Assembly (NCBI RefSeq): GCF_023821985.2
Contig: NZ_CP098805.1
Coordinates: forward strand, 2,418,001-2,482,000
From: Dyadobacter chenhuakuii
GTDB taxonomy: Bacteria; Bacteroidota; Bacteroidia; Cytophagales; Spirosomataceae
Direction of reading: 5' to 3'
Length of the DNA stretch: 64,000 nucleotides
In this document: in pieces, positions 1 through 9,037 of the stretch
Numbering within the stretch: the first letter of the stretch is position 1
Layout: each line of letters starts with the position of its first letter
The notes under the pieces: model-generated
What the model was told of the DNA's origin: nothing
What the model saw: the letters and a program-made list of their open reading frames with translations, nothing else
The model's database searches: none
Made by a program: the position numbers and the translations under genes

Positions 1-33
1 GTCGCAGAAAGTGTTGCGGTAAGAGCATTGTAA
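1..33 (+). CDS. Possible 3' end of an upstream gene (partial)
   Basis: Frame 1 is open from the window edge and gives VAESVAVRAL followed by TAA at 31-33. The other two forward frames also stop within 41 bases, so the reading is a guess. The rest of the region up to the hydrolase gene shows no gene, only a terminator hairpin. No function can be assigned from ten residues. Confidence 0.25.
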   Translation, partial: VAESVAVRAL

Positions 34-123
34 TGGTGTAAAAGAGAAATTTCGTCTTATGTAAATACGACACTTGTATATGCAATTGGTCTCCGTATTT
101 ATCATAGGTTAATTATAATTCAG

Positions 124-160
124 AAAAATGGCTGATCACATGATCAGCCATTTTCTTTCA
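124..160. terminator. Bidirectional intrinsic terminator
   Basis: A perfect 14-bp inverted repeat (125-138 and 141-154) with a 2-base centre, flanked by A-run and T-run, lies between whatever ends upstream and the minus-strand hydrolase gene. It can terminate transcripts in both directions. Confidence 0.8.
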
Positions 161-178
161 ATACAATGTAAAAACTTC

Positions 179-1102
179 TTAATTAGCCGCCTGCCCTGAC
201 GCCGCAGACATATCGAGCGAAGTGATCCTGTCCTCAACAAACTGGCTTTTCAAAAGCATTTCTTTGATCATCGACAAATGGGTGTAGGTGATCATATGTC
301 CGGCTTTGTGCAGGAAAATGTATTGAGCGCGCTTGCTCTTAATGTGTTTCTTGGCAAAATCAATGTTGGCCGGATCGGCTATCCAGTCATTTCCACCCTG
401 GATTACGGTTGTAGGAAGGTCCAGGTTATGCCAAACGGGCAATAGTTTCCGGAGCTCATCGGAGTGGCTGTATTTCTCAGCCGTAGCCGTATTGAACTCT
501 CCCGGCAAGAATAACTGGATAAAAGAATTCCTGCCCCATTTCGAAAACCAATAAAACTTCTCTTTTTCAGGATCTATAACGGGCGAAACCATGATCAGCT
601 CTTTCACTTGATCCGGTTGCAGTGAAACGAGCTTGGCAGCGATCGGTGCACCGTAAGATCTGCCCAGGACGGTTACTTTTTCTTTGCTTTTATTTAACTC
701 AAAAACGGGTAAAAGTGCATTGGCTTGTGTGGCAATGGAAGTCACATAGCGGTGCTTCTTCTTCATTTTAAGGCGGGATTTCCCATAACCCACACGGTCA
801 ACGGACACAATGTGAAAGCGCTTTTGCAGGTCTTCATCGTCCATCAAATTCATATAACCCCATAACGAGCCGGGGGCACCATGGATCAGCAGCAACATTG
901 GCAATGTATCCGCACCCACACTTGCAATGCAAAGGGCAAGCGTATCATTTTTAATAATGCGTTCCTCAGGTTTTACTTTTTTCGCTGCATAATGTTTCCG
1001 AACCTGTTTGGCTGATATAGTGTACCGGGAAAAGCAGGAACTGAGCGAAATGGATATTAGAAAAACAACAATTACAGATCGCAAAAATTTAAAACTTGGC
1101 AT
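179..1102 (-). CDS. Alpha/beta-fold hydrolase, probable lipoprotein
   Basis: Serine hydrolase of the alpha/beta fold, 307 aa; the substrate cannot be read from the sequence. The N-terminus is a lipoprotein signal (hydrophobic 8-20, lipobox LSSC with Cys23), so it should be membrane-anchored and face the periplasm. The oxyanion HG is at 74-75, the nucleophile elbow GRSYG places Ser149, Asp239 sits in GGNDW and His269 in AGHM, so the catalytic triad is complete. It is transcribed alone toward a terminator hairpin. Annotation as an esterase or epoxide-hydrolase-like enzyme would be a guess. Confidence 0.85.
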   Translation of the reverse strand: MPSFKFLRSVIVVFLISISLSSCFSRYTISAKQVRKHYAAKKVKPEERIIKNDTLALCIASVGADTLPMLLLIHGAPGSLWGYMNLMDDEDLQKRFHIVSVDRVGYGKSRLKMKKKHRYVTSIATQANALLPVFELNKSKEKVTVLGRSYGAPIAAKLVSLQPDQVKELIMVSPVIDPEKEKFYWFSKWGRNSFIQLFLPGEFNTATAEKYSHSDELRKLLPVWHNLDLPTTVIQGGNDWIADPANIDFAKKHIKSKRAQYIFLHKAGHMITYTHLSMIKEMLLKSQFVEDRITSLDMSAASGQAAN

Positions 1103-1294
1103 ACATTCAGGAATCTTACTGTAATTTATAACTTCACAGGATATTTCAATATACGATTATAAATAGAAAAAGAGTGAAATTCAGGACGTGTTTCTCAAAG
1201 AAACAGCCTGGACAAAATTTTTCCTGCTGATTATGTGTTCAATATAAAATTGATGCCAGAAATCCGGGTTATCTAAGCCAAATTCCTACTGTTG

Positions 1295-2125
1295 ATGACA
1301 ACCAACCAACAAAACGAGTTCTTCCAGCGCCTGGCAGAGCAAAATGAGCAGTATCGCTATCAATTACCTTCGAGACACGATGCTGGTAAGTTTATTCAGG
1401 ACCTGATTAATTTTCTCTTTCCGATCAGTAAGGACTGCACGAGCTGCCCTACCAAGGACATTGCGATGAAATATGCTGATTTACGCAACAGTCTGAACTG
1501 CATGCTGGAACCGCTGCTTCCCGAACTGGAAAAAAGCAAGGAGGAAATTCTGGATGACGTTTTTGGGCAGATTCCCGGGATTTACGAGAAATTGTTGCTG
1601 GATGCCAAATCAATCACGGATAATGATCCTGCTTCGGTAAGCATTGAAGAGGTCATTTCGGTTTATCCGGGCTTTATGGCTATTGCTACTTATCGCTTTG
1701 CCAACTTGTTTGCGCTTGCCGGCATTCCGCTTCTACCCAGGATGTTAACTGAATTCGCGCACAGCCAAACAGGAATCGACATTCACCCGAACGCAACAAT
1801 CGGACATTCGTTTTTTATAGATCACGGAACGGGCGTTGTCATCGGCGAAACGACGCACATTGGTAACAATGTCAAATTGTATCAGGGAGTGACATTAGGG
1901 GCGACATTTGTATCGAAGTCACTTGCTTCCAGCAAACGTCATCCAACCATTGAAGACAATGTGGTGGTATATGCCAATGCAACGATTTTGGGAGGAGAAA
2001 CCGTGATAGGCCACGATTCGATCATTGGCGGGAATGCCTGGCTGGTGCGGAGCGTACCTCCATTTTCGCAGGTTTATCACCAGAGCAAAATAGAGATACG
2101 CCAGCAGACACCGTCTATTACATAA
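1295..2125 (+). CDS. cysE: Serine O-acetyltransferase
   Basis: Transfers acetyl from acetyl-CoA to L-serine to give O-acetylserine, the carbon acceptor for cysteine synthesis; cytosolic. The N-terminal ~140 residues are helical and the C-terminal ~110 residues form the left-handed beta-helix hexapeptide repeats, with the family signature around DHGTGVVIGETTHIG and KLYQGVTLGA. The reading frame is open to a TTG at 1292, directly before the ATG at 1295; the ATG is preferred. It ends by overlapping the convergent TetR gene by 8 bases. The symbol cysE (epsC-type) is by family; specificity for serine is inferred from the motif. Confidence 0.88.
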   Translation: MTTNQQNEFFQRLAEQNEQYRYQLPSRHDAGKFIQDLINFLFPISKDCTSCPTKDIAMKYADLRNSLNCMLEPLLPELEKSKEEILDDVFGQIPGIYEKLLLDAKSITDNDPASVSIEEVISVYPGFMAIATYRFANLFALAGIPLLPRMLTEFAHSQTGIDIHPNATIGHSFFIDHGTGVVIGETTHIGNNVKLYQGVTLGATFVSKSLASSKRHPTIEDNVVVYANATILGGETVIGHDSIIGGNAWLVRSVPPFSQVYHQSKIEIRQQTPSIT

Positions 2126-2756
2126 TACTTCTTATAAACCTGCGGACACCTTCCATATACACGGGCTCAGCTTGCGGAAACGCATATCTGGGCTGTGTGG
2201 TCATGGTAATGCTTATAAAACCGTAGGTAAGGCACCACCACTCATAATAGGTTTTGGTAACCATCTCACCAGATCTCGGACGCAGGCTTGCAATCATTTC
2301 CCAAACCGGATTGCCCTTAATGCTCATGGCCTTTCCGTACACATTCTTGGAATCGCAATAAGCGCCTTCCAGATTGAACATTACCTGAAAAACCTCTGGA
2401 TTTTCGATCGCAAACACCCAGATCCGCTGCGCTACTTCTGCCAACTGCTTCTGGGGATTGCTGAAATGGGTCTTGATTTTTGAAAACTCAGCCTGCAAGA
2501 TATCGAACCCTTCCATGCGGATCGCTTCGAGCAATTTATCCTTGCTCTCAAAATATTCATAGAGAATTGGAGGGCTGTATTCGATCACTTCAGCAATTTT
2601 GCGGATAGAGACCGCTGTCCACCCGTCCTCACGGGCTATTTCCTTTGCTGTTTTGACGATATCCGAACGTACCTGTATTCTGAGGCGTTCTCTTCGCTCT
2701 ACTATTCCCATACTATAATGCTGATTTAAGATGGAGTCAGAATGATATGCATTCAA
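2118..2756 (-). CDS. TetR/AcrR family transcriptional regulator
   Basis: One-component regulator of 212 aa. The N-terminal helix-turn-helix spans roughly residues 25-75 (SIRKIAEVIEYSPPILYEYF is the recognition-helix region), followed by an all-helical ligand and dimerisation domain. A tail such as the WHG-type C-terminal domain is likely. The gene converges with cysE and shares its last 8 bases with it, so the two are not co-transcribed. The target is unknown; no transporter lies next to it. Confidence 0.85.
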   Translation of the reverse strand: MNAYHSDSILNQHYSMGIVERRERLRIQVRSDIVKTAKEIAREDGWTAVSIRKIAEVIEYSPPILYEYFESKDKLLEAIRMEGFDILQAEFSKIKTHFSNPQKQLAEVAQRIWVFAIENPEVFQVMFNLEGAYCDSKNVYGKAMSIKGNPVWEMIASLRPRSGEMVTKTYYEWWCLTYGFISITMTTQPRYAFPQAEPVYMEGVRRFIRSIM

Positions 2757-2917
2757 ATATAAACATATAGTCCTTACCGCTCAAGAGGATTTTGACCCGT
2801 TTATTCAAAACATTTTGTCCTTTAAACTATTTTTTCCTGCAAACACCCCAGATTAAATCTAACAGCGGATTATTAAATTTATGCGTAAAAAAATTTTTTT
2901 AAACGCCTGAAAATGTT

Positions 2918-5014
2918 TTATTCAGCCCTTTTCGGGGGTCCTGTTTTCTCAATTTTTTCGACCAGACGATAATTCGATTCCTGCGCGCGAACCTTCCCGC
3001 GCGAGTCGTCGGTGATTCTTAAATTATTCTGATAAAGGTCCAGCCTGACAGACTTCTGGTTGTCGCTTACATAGTTCCTGAGCACAAGACGCATCTGATT
3101 TTTCAGCGCTTCATCCAGGATCGGGAAGCATACATCAATGCGGCGGTGCAGGTTGCGGTGCGTCCAGTCGCAGGACGACAAATACATTTCATCATTGCCG
3201 CGATTGGCAAAATGAAATATCCGCGTGTTCTCCACATAGCGGTCTACGTGACGGCTTACTACAATGTTATCACTGATCGACGGCAGCCCGGAAATGAGCC
3301 CGCAACTTTCACTGACGATCACATGCACCGGAACGCCGGCCTGCCCGGCCTGATAAATTTTATCGATCAGCATATGATCCTGCAGCTGATTAATTTTAAT
3401 GGTCACAAAGGATTTCAGCCCGGCATTACAATTGGCAATTTCGCGGTCTATCAGATCCAAAAGCCTTTTTTGGAGTGTAAATTGTGTTACAAACAGATTA
3501 TTAAATGGCAGATATTTATATTTCTTCGGCTCGTCCTGCGTAGACAAATATCCAAAAAGCAATTCCAGCTCATTGGTCAGTTCCCGGTGGCTCGTTAACA
3601 ATGCGTGATCAACGATTTCCCGGCTGGTAAGCCTGTAAAAACCGCCCGTTCCAAAAAATGCGTACCGTTCCCAGCCTTTGTGGACTTTGCGTTTGACCAA
3701 AGCAATTTTGGCATGTACTTTCAATCCGGGGACGCTCAGAATGATCTTTACGCCCGCATCCCGCATTTTTTTGGACCAATGCAAATTTTCCTGAATGTCG
3801 AGCTTCGTATTAAGCTCTACATAAGTTGTTACCCGCTTGCCATTGCGTGCTGCACTGATCAACGAGTTCAGTATAAAAGAGTTAGGACTGATCTTGTAAA
3901 GCGAAACGTGGATCTCGCGCACATGCGGGTCGACGGCAGCTTCGTTAAAAAACCGCACGATAGGCTCGTAAGAATGGTAAGGCAAATGCAGCAGTTGATC
4001 TGCCTTTTGTATGGATTCAAAAACAGAGGTAACATCGTCGAAATCCGGATTCTGGATTGGGCGCTGAACAGGATAATCCAATCGCCGTGAAAGTTGCGGG
4101 AAGGTCATCAGGTCCTGCATATAAATGTAATGTCCCCGCTCGTGAAACTCGTTCATCGGGATGGCAGCCTTGCTGACCAGATATTCACGCATATACAGCG
4201 GCATACCCGATTCATAGAAATATTGCGCGGGCTGGACAAAATTGCGTTTTTCCAGCTGTTTCAAAATGCGCTGCGCAAGCTGCATCGGATACTCGTCTTC
4301 TATCGACAGTTCGGTATCTTTCTCGACCCGTAACGCATAGCTTTCTAAAACATCGTAACCCGGAAAAAGCAAGGGCAGATGTTCCCTGATAACGTCTTCC
4401 AGGAAAGCAACCTGCTTTTTCCCATCCAGTTCCGGCAACTCCGCGAAGCGGCCAAAAAGCTCGGACGGAATATTTACAATCGCATACCAATCCTCCTCCG
4501 TATCATCCCTATGCTGCAGCCTGACAACCAGATACAATTGTTTAGATTCGAAAAAAGGCATTTTTGAACTTCTCCGACTGTCCAGAAAAACGGGCTGCAA
4601 ATGCCTGAAAAGCTTGTCGACAAAAAATTTCCTCAGAAAATTCAGATGCTCATTGGCAAATGTTTCCCGATAATATAAATGTACGCCCTGCTCATGCAGC
4701 GCCGGAAGAATTCCTGTAAGTAATATGTCGTTGAACTCGCGCAGCTGGTTTTCAACCGTTTCGTAAACGTGTTCCAGCAATGACTCAGGGAAAAGATTGA
4801 GTTTGGTACGGATATCGTTGCTCACCTCCCCCATGGCCAGTAAGCTGGGAACACGTGCACGGAAGAATTCTTTGGTTTGATATGCGTAAATGCCAAGAAA
4901 ACGTAAACGTTCCCTCACCGGTACAGTCTCATCGTTGGCTTCCAGTAATAATCGGTAATTATTAGACAGCCAGCTTAGATTTGTATCGAAGTAGGGATAA
5001 GCAACATCTATCAT
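2918..5014 (-). CDS. Polyphosphate kinase 1 family protein with altered active site
   Basis: The 698-aa protein has the full PPK1 architecture: N-terminal helical domain, head domain (~120-310) and two phospholipase-D-like C domains (~320-500 and ~505-670). Canonical PPK1 makes polyphosphate from ATP through a phosphohistidine. The nucleophile His is kept (His434 in GLKVHAK, E. coli His435), as is the Arg of HRRIDV (E. coli Arg621). Five other conserved positions differ: Lys374 and Lys404 replace E. coli Arg375 and Arg405, Phe453 replaces His454, Ser568 replaces Arg564, Asn596 replaces His592. The GTGN motif reads GTGG. The E. coli alignment is from memory, but its spacings agree. The frame is intact, so this is not a decaying gene; activity as a polyphosphate kinase is doubtful. 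No symbol is given for that reason. Confidence 0.85.
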   Translation of the reverse strand: MIDVAYPYFDTNLSWLSNNYRLLLEANDETVPVRERLRFLGIYAYQTKEFFRARVPSLLAMGEVSNDIRTKLNLFPESLLEHVYETVENQLREFNDILLTGILPALHEQGVHLYYRETFANEHLNFLRKFFVDKLFRHLQPVFLDSRRSSKMPFFESKQLYLVVRLQHRDDTEEDWYAIVNIPSELFGRFAELPELDGKKQVAFLEDVIREHLPLLFPGYDVLESYALRVEKDTELSIEDEYPMQLAQRILKQLEKRNFVQPAQYFYESGMPLYMREYLVSKAAIPMNEFHERGHYIYMQDLMTFPQLSRRLDYPVQRPIQNPDFDDVTSVFESIQKADQLLHLPYHSYEPIVRFFNEAAVDPHVREIHVSLYKISPNSFILNSLISAARNGKRVTTYVELNTKLDIQENLHWSKKMRDAGVKIILSVPGLKVHAKIALVKRKVHKGWERYAFFGTGGFYRLTSREIVDHALLTSHRELTNELELLFGYLSTQDEPKKYKYLPFNNLFVTQFTLQKRLLDLIDREIANCNAGLKSFVTIKINQLQDHMLIDKIYQAGQAGVPVHVIVSESCGLISGLPSISDNIVVSRHVDRYVENTRIFHFANRGNDEMYLSSCDWTHRNLHRRIDVCFPILDEALKNQMRLVLRNYVSDNQKSVRLDLYQNNLRITDDSRGKVRAQESNYRLVEKIEKTGPPKRAE

Positions 5015-5076
5015 TGATTAAGGTAAAAAAGATTCAAAATTTGCTACAATATAAATACATTTGGCCGGTAAGGATC

Positions 5077-5084
5077 TAACTTTG
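5077..5084 (+). promoter_or_regulatory. Candidate -7 box for the aldo/keto reductase gene
   Basis: TAACTTTG matches the Bacteroidota -7 consensus TAnnTTTG and lies about 75 bases before the start codon. A second match, TACATTTG, lies at 5056-5063. Neither has a TTG at the ideal 19-base spacing. Confidence 0.35.
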
Positions 5085-5157
5085 CGACACAAAGATTTAA
5101 CAAAGTTCGGCAAGCATCCGATGTTATTTCTTTCATTTAAAACTTAATTACAGTACT

Positions 5158-6180
5158 ATGCAATATCAATTATTGGGCCGGTCAGGTTTACGTGTTTCGG
5201 AAGTTTGCCTGGGCACCATGACCTTCGGAACTGAATGGGGATGGGGAGCGGATAAGCATGAAAGCTATAAGATATTCGAAAGTTTCGCAGGCGCAGGGGG
5301 CAATTTTATCGATACAGCCAACCGCTATACAGAAGGCTCTTCTGAAAAATATGTAGGTGAATTCATTGAAAATGACCGTGATCATTGGGTCTTAGCGACC
5401 AAATTCACGCTGAAAGACCGGAACGACGACCTTAATTTTGCCGGTAACCACCGCAAAAACATGATGCGCTCGGTAAGAGCAAGCTTGAAGCGCCTGAATA
5501 CGGAATACATTGACCTGCTATGGGTTCATCTTTGGGACAATACAACCCCTGTTGAGGAAGTAATGCGCGGCCTGGACGACCTGGTCACACGAGGTTTGGT
5601 CCATTATGTCGGCATTTCGGATACACCTGCCTGGGTGGTTTCACAGGCAAATACGATTGCAGATTTTCGCGGCTGGAATGCATTTGCGGCCATTCAGTTT
5701 GAATATTCCCTTATTCAGCGCACACCGGAACGCGACTTGCTTCCTATGGCAAAAGCGCTTGGACTTGCTGTAACCCCCTGGGGCACAATAGGTGGGGGCG
5801 CACTTACCGGAAAATATTTACGCGGTGAAGCCGGTCGCGTTCCGGACCATAGCATCCGCAGAAACGAGCATAGTAGCATTATAGCACAAACTGTGGTGGA
5901 TGTGGCCAGTGAATTGGGCGTAACGCCGGTGCAGGTGGCGATCAACTGGGCGCGTCACCGCGATCAGGTAATGATCCCGATCATTGGTGCTTCAAAGGAA
6001 AAACAACTTGTGGATTCGCTTGGCTGCCTGTCGTTCAAGTTGCCGGATGAAATGATCGCGCGCCTTAACGAGGTAAGTAAAATCGAGCTGGGTTTCCCGC
6101 ATGAATTTCTTAAATCCGAAGGCGTGAAGGAAGAGGCGTTCGGAGGACTTTATGAAAAGCTGGAAAATCACAGAAGCTAA
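5158..6180 (+). CDS. Aldo/keto reductase
   Basis: NADPH-dependent (beta/alpha)8-barrel oxidoreductase of 340 aa, cytosolic; the carbonyl substrate is unknown. The catalytic tetrad is visible: Asp52 and Tyr57 in FIDTANRYTEGSSE, Lys82 in LATKF and His124 in LLWVHLWD. The C-terminal nucleotide-binding region IPIIGASKEKQL is typical of the family. It stands alone between the divergent PPK1-like gene and convergent pyrE. The long WGWGADKH loop near residue 28 resembles the AKR groups acting on sugars or glyceraldehyde derivatives, but this is not decisive. Confidence 0.88.
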   Translation: MQYQLLGRSGLRVSEVCLGTMTFGTEWGWGADKHESYKIFESFAGAGGNFIDTANRYTEGSSEKYVGEFIENDRDHWVLATKFTLKDRNDDLNFAGNHRKNMMRSVRASLKRLNTEYIDLLWVHLWDNTTPVEEVMRGLDDLVTRGLVHYVGISDTPAWVVSQANTIADFRGWNAFAAIQFEYSLIQRTPERDLLPMAKALGLAVTPWGTIGGGALTGKYLRGEAGRVPDHSIRRNEHSSIIAQTVVDVASELGVTPVQVAINWARHRDQVMIPIIGASKEKQLVDSLGCLSFKLPDEMIARLNEVSKIELGFPHEFLKSEGVKEEAFGGLYEKLENHRS

Positions 6181-6188
6181 CTGTAACG

Positions 6189-6230
6189 TATCGGCCGCCG
6201 GCCATTAAATGTAAAAGCCGGCAGCCGATA
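6189..6230. terminator. Hairpin between convergent genes
   Basis: A 7-bp stem (6189-6195 with 6224-6230), a single mismatch, then a GC-rich 6-bp stem (6197-6202 with 6217-6222) around a 14-base loop. No T-run follows on either strand, so termination is inferred only from its place between the aldo/keto reductase and pyrE ends. Confidence 0.5.
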
Positions 6231-6243
6231 GCATTTGCTATTG

Positions 6244-6888
6244 CTAATTTCTGCCCCAGGTCTCAGGAGCTACGCGCCATGCGCTCAGACTTTCCAGTTG
6301 AGAGCTGTCAATGTAATTGTGTTCCAATGCGGTTTCTATCAATGCATTGTAATTGCTCACTGTGCTGAGCTTTACATTTTTCTCTTTGAAATTATTTTCT
6401 GCAACCGCGAAGCCATAGGTAAAAATCGCGACCATTCCAGCCACTTCAATCTCCGCTTCCCGCAGCACGTCAACCACTTTCAAAGAGCTTCCGCCGGTTG
6501 AGATCAGGTCTTCAATGATAATCACCGACTGACCTTTTTCCAGTCTGCCCTCGATCTGATTGCCCATGCCGTGCTTCTTAGGCTCAGGACGAACATATGC
6601 AAAAGGCAATTCCAGCAAGTCTGCTACCAATGCTCCCTGGGCAATGCCGCCCGTTGCCACACCTACAACTGCCTGCACATCAGGATATTCCTTTTTGATC
6701 AATGCCGCTAAGGTCTTTTTGATAAAAGTCCGCGTGTCAGGATAAGATAACGCCACACGGTTATCGCAGTAAATGGGAGACAGCCAGCCCGAACTCCATT
6801 GGAATGGCTTGTCGGGACTTAGTTTTATTGCTTTGGCTTCAAGCAGCAATTCAGCGATTCTTTTGGTAATATCCTGTTGGTTTAGCAT
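6244..6888 (-). CDS. pyrE: Orotate phosphoribosyltransferase
   Basis: Converts orotate and PRPP to orotidine 5'-phosphate in de novo pyrimidine synthesis; cytosolic dimer. The PRPP loop IIIEDLISTGGSS covers about 123-135, and the flexible catalytic loop KKHGMGNQIEG starts at Lys104. The length of 214 aa is normal. It starts two bases after the stop of the CNNM-type gene upstream, so the two are probably co-transcribed. Confidence 0.95.
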   Translation of the reverse strand: MLNQQDITKRIAELLLEAKAIKLSPDKPFQWSSGWLSPIYCDNRVALSYPDTRTFIKKTLAALIKKEYPDVQAVVGVATGGIAQGALVADLLELPFAYVRPEPKKHGMGNQIEGRLEKGQSVIIIEDLISTGGSSLKVVDVLREAEIEVAGMVAIFTYGFAVAENNFKEKNVKLSTVSNYNALIETALEHNYIDSSQLESLSAWRVAPETWGRN

Positions 6889-6890
6889 TG

Positions 6891-8240
6891 CTAGTCTTCG
6901 GATTCTTCGTTTGTACTATGATTGATTACTAATAATTTATCGATCCGGCTCCGGTCCATATCAATCACTTCAAACTCGAAGTGCTTCCATTTGAACTTCT
7001 CGCCGGTGGTAGGAATATTTTCAAGAATGTGCAGCACAAAACCGCCCAATGTGTTAAATCCAACAAACTCCCGGCGCTCAGCTTCCTGAATGTTGAGATT
7101 GAAATACTGGATAAAATCATCGAATGGCAATTGCGCATCGATGAGAAAGCTGCCGTCTTCCCTCCGGACCACTTCGGATGCTTCTTCAATGTCCTCGGAA
7201 ATATCACCAACGAGCGCATCCATGATGTCGTGCATGGTTAACACGCCCAGAATGCCGCCATACTCATCCACAATGATACCGAAATAGACGCGCTGCTCTT
7301 TGAATTTGGCCAGGGCCTGATATGCACGGTTGCTTTCGGGCAGATAAACCGGGTCTTTTACAACCGCATTCATATTGGCAAGCTGCGCTTCTATATCCGT
7401 TGCAATGAGGTCTTTCACATAAACCAAACCCACCACATCATCCACAGCGCCGCGGCAAACTGGATAAATCGAATGTCTTGCATCGAAAATCTTGGCTTTA
7501 TTTTCCTCAACAGAATCTTCCAGGTCCAGCCAAACGATCTCCTGGCGATTGGTCATGAGTGACGTCACTTTCCTGTCTCCCAACTGGAACACATTGTGAA
7601 CGATCTCCTGTTCAATTTCTTCAAAGACACCGCCCGAAGTCCCTTCCTGTATCAAACTTTTAATTTCCTCTTCTGTGACCGAATTTTCACTTTGTTTGAT
7701 ATTTAAAATCTTGATAATGAAGTCACTGGAAAAGCCTAACAATGCGATAAAGGGCGCCGTGGCCTTCGAAAGCAGGTTCATAGGCATGGCCATGAACTTC
7801 GAAATGGATTCGGGATTAGCCATTCCTATTCTTTTAGGAACCAGCTCACCAAGGACTAATGATAAATATGTTATAAATACCAGCACTGATCCAACAGCCA
7901 GAGAATGGGCATATGGCATCAGAAACGGGATAGTAGCAATGTATTTTTCAAAATCACTCGTAATGTTGTCACCGCTGTACATACCAGTCAAAAGACCGAT
8001 AAGCGTGATGCCGATTTGCACGGTGGACAGAAAACGAGTGGGTGAATTGGCGAGATGAAGGGCTGCTTTCGCACTGGAATCTCCATTTTTTGCAGCGGCT
8101 TCGAGACGTGATTTGCGGGATGAGACGAGTGCAATCTCAGACATGGAAAAGACACCATTGAGCAGCACAAGCAGTAGAATTATCAGGAGTTCCAAGAACT
8201 GTATATTTGATACAAGCACAAATTTATCAATAATAATCAC
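6891..8240 (-). CDS. CNNM/HlyC-CorC family membrane protein with CBS pair
   Basis: Hemolysin-family protein of 449 aa. It has a DUF21/CNNM transmembrane domain (residues ~10-200, with segments near 12-32, 70-90 and 100-135), a CBS-domain pair (~215-345, around MTNRQEIVWL and YVKDLIA) and a C-terminal CorC_HlyC domain (~360-440). Homologues are linked to Mg2+/Co2+ transport or resistance; the haemolysin name is historical. It precedes pyrE by two bases. Met33 is an alternative start but would cut into the first membrane segment, so the upstream ATG is kept. Confidence 0.88.
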   Translation of the reverse strand: MIIIDKFVLVSNIQFLELLIILLLVLLNGVFSMSEIALVSSRKSRLEAAAKNGDSSAKAALHLANSPTRFLSTVQIGITLIGLLTGMYSGDNITSDFEKYIATIPFLMPYAHSLAVGSVLVFITYLSLVLGELVPKRIGMANPESISKFMAMPMNLLSKATAPFIALLGFSSDFIIKILNIKQSENSVTEEEIKSLIQEGTSGGVFEEIEQEIVHNVFQLGDRKVTSLMTNRQEIVWLDLEDSVEENKAKIFDARHSIYPVCRGAVDDVVGLVYVKDLIATDIEAQLANMNAVVKDPVYLPESNRAYQALAKFKEQRVYFGIIVDEYGGILGVLTMHDIMDALVGDISEDIEEASEVVRREDGSFLIDAQLPFDDFIQYFNLNIQEAERREFVGFNTLGGFVLHILENIPTTGEKFKWKHFEFEVIDMDRSRIDKLLVINHSTNEESED

Positions 8241-8262
8241 TGTCTAAACTAAACTCTTTACT

Positions 8263-8270
8263 TAATTTTG
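8263..8270 (+). promoter_or_regulatory. Candidate -7 box for the NUDIX gene
   Basis: TAATTTTG matches TAnnTTTG and lies 26 bases before the ATG at 8297, giving a short leader. The -33 TTG is not at consensus. Confidence 0.4.
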
Positions 8271-8296
8271 GCATCGATTCACGTACCATTTGAAAA

Positions 8297-8986
8297 ATGA
8301 TCATTTTTTTTGACGACCGTCCTTTGCGAATTGTACGGAACAATCAGCTTTCTGCGACGGAAACTTCCGCCTTCGATCACATTGTAGACCTGAGACTTGA
8401 TAAGTTGCAAAAAAAGATGCTAACCGGCCACGTGCTCTTCCTGAACACCACTGCCGCCTCTGCCATGCAGCTCATTGAACTCCTGGACAAAGCCGTCCCG
8501 GCAGACATGTTATCAGTCACGATGGCGACGCGGGAAAGGTCGGAAGTAGAAGAGAAAATTAAAGGCAGTTACAAAGTTATCAAGGCCGCAGGAGGTGTTG
8601 TGGTGAAGGAAGGAAAGTGGCTTTTCATGTTCCGCCGCAAAAAGTGGGACCTGCCCAAAGGCAAGCTGGACAAAGGTGAAAATTCCAGAACGGCTGCTAT
8701 CAGAGAGATTGAAGAAGAAACGGGCGTAAGAGCATCAGTTAAGGACAAAATCTGCACCACATGGCACACTTACAGCCTCAATAACAACCGGATTTTAAAG
8801 CGGACGAAATGGTATCTTTTTGACTGCATTGATGACGCCAACATGCAGCCGCAGGCGGAAGAGCAGATTGAAAAACTTGGCTGGTATACGCAGAGCGAAG
8901 CCAAATCTATTCTTATAAATTCTTACAGCTCAATTCGTTACGTAATTGAAAGCTTGAATAAAACCCACGACATTAAAGAACAATAA
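8297..8986 (+). CDS. NUDIX hydrolase
   Basis: Hydrolyses a nucleoside-diphosphate-linked substrate that cannot be specified. The NUDIX box is complete: GKLDKGENSRTAAIREIEEE followed by TGV, near residues 121-143. An N-terminal extension of about 95 residues without clear motifs precedes the NUDIX fold and is common in this Bacteroidota family. The start is set by the ATG 26 bases after a -7 box. The gene ends facing coaD, with a shared hairpin between them. Confidence 0.85.
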   Translation: MIIFFDDRPLRIVRNNQLSATETSAFDHIVDLRLDKLQKKMLTGHVLFLNTTAASAMQLIELLDKAVPADMLSVTMATRERSEVEEKIKGSYKVIKAAGGVVVKEGKWLFMFRRKKWDLPKGKLDKGENSRTAAIREIEEETGVRASVKDKICTTWHTYSLNNNRILKRTKWYLFDCIDDANMQPQAEEQIEKLGWYTQSEAKSILINSYSSIRYVIESLNKTHDIKEQ

Positions 8987-9006
8987 TATCGCAAGACTAT
9001 ACTTTT

Positions 9007-9037
9007 AATAAACTCAGCCTCAATGGTTGAGTTTATT
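9007..9037. terminator. Hairpin at the 3' end of coaD and the NUDIX gene
   Basis: A 10-bp perfect inverted repeat (9007-9016 with 9028-9037) overlaps the coaD stop codon. T-rich and A-rich flanks allow it to work as a terminator in both directions. Confidence 0.65.

Noticed and set aside
4212..4490. Minus-strand frame overlapping the PPK1-like gene
   Set aside because: It is a shadow of the real gene in another frame with no own signals.
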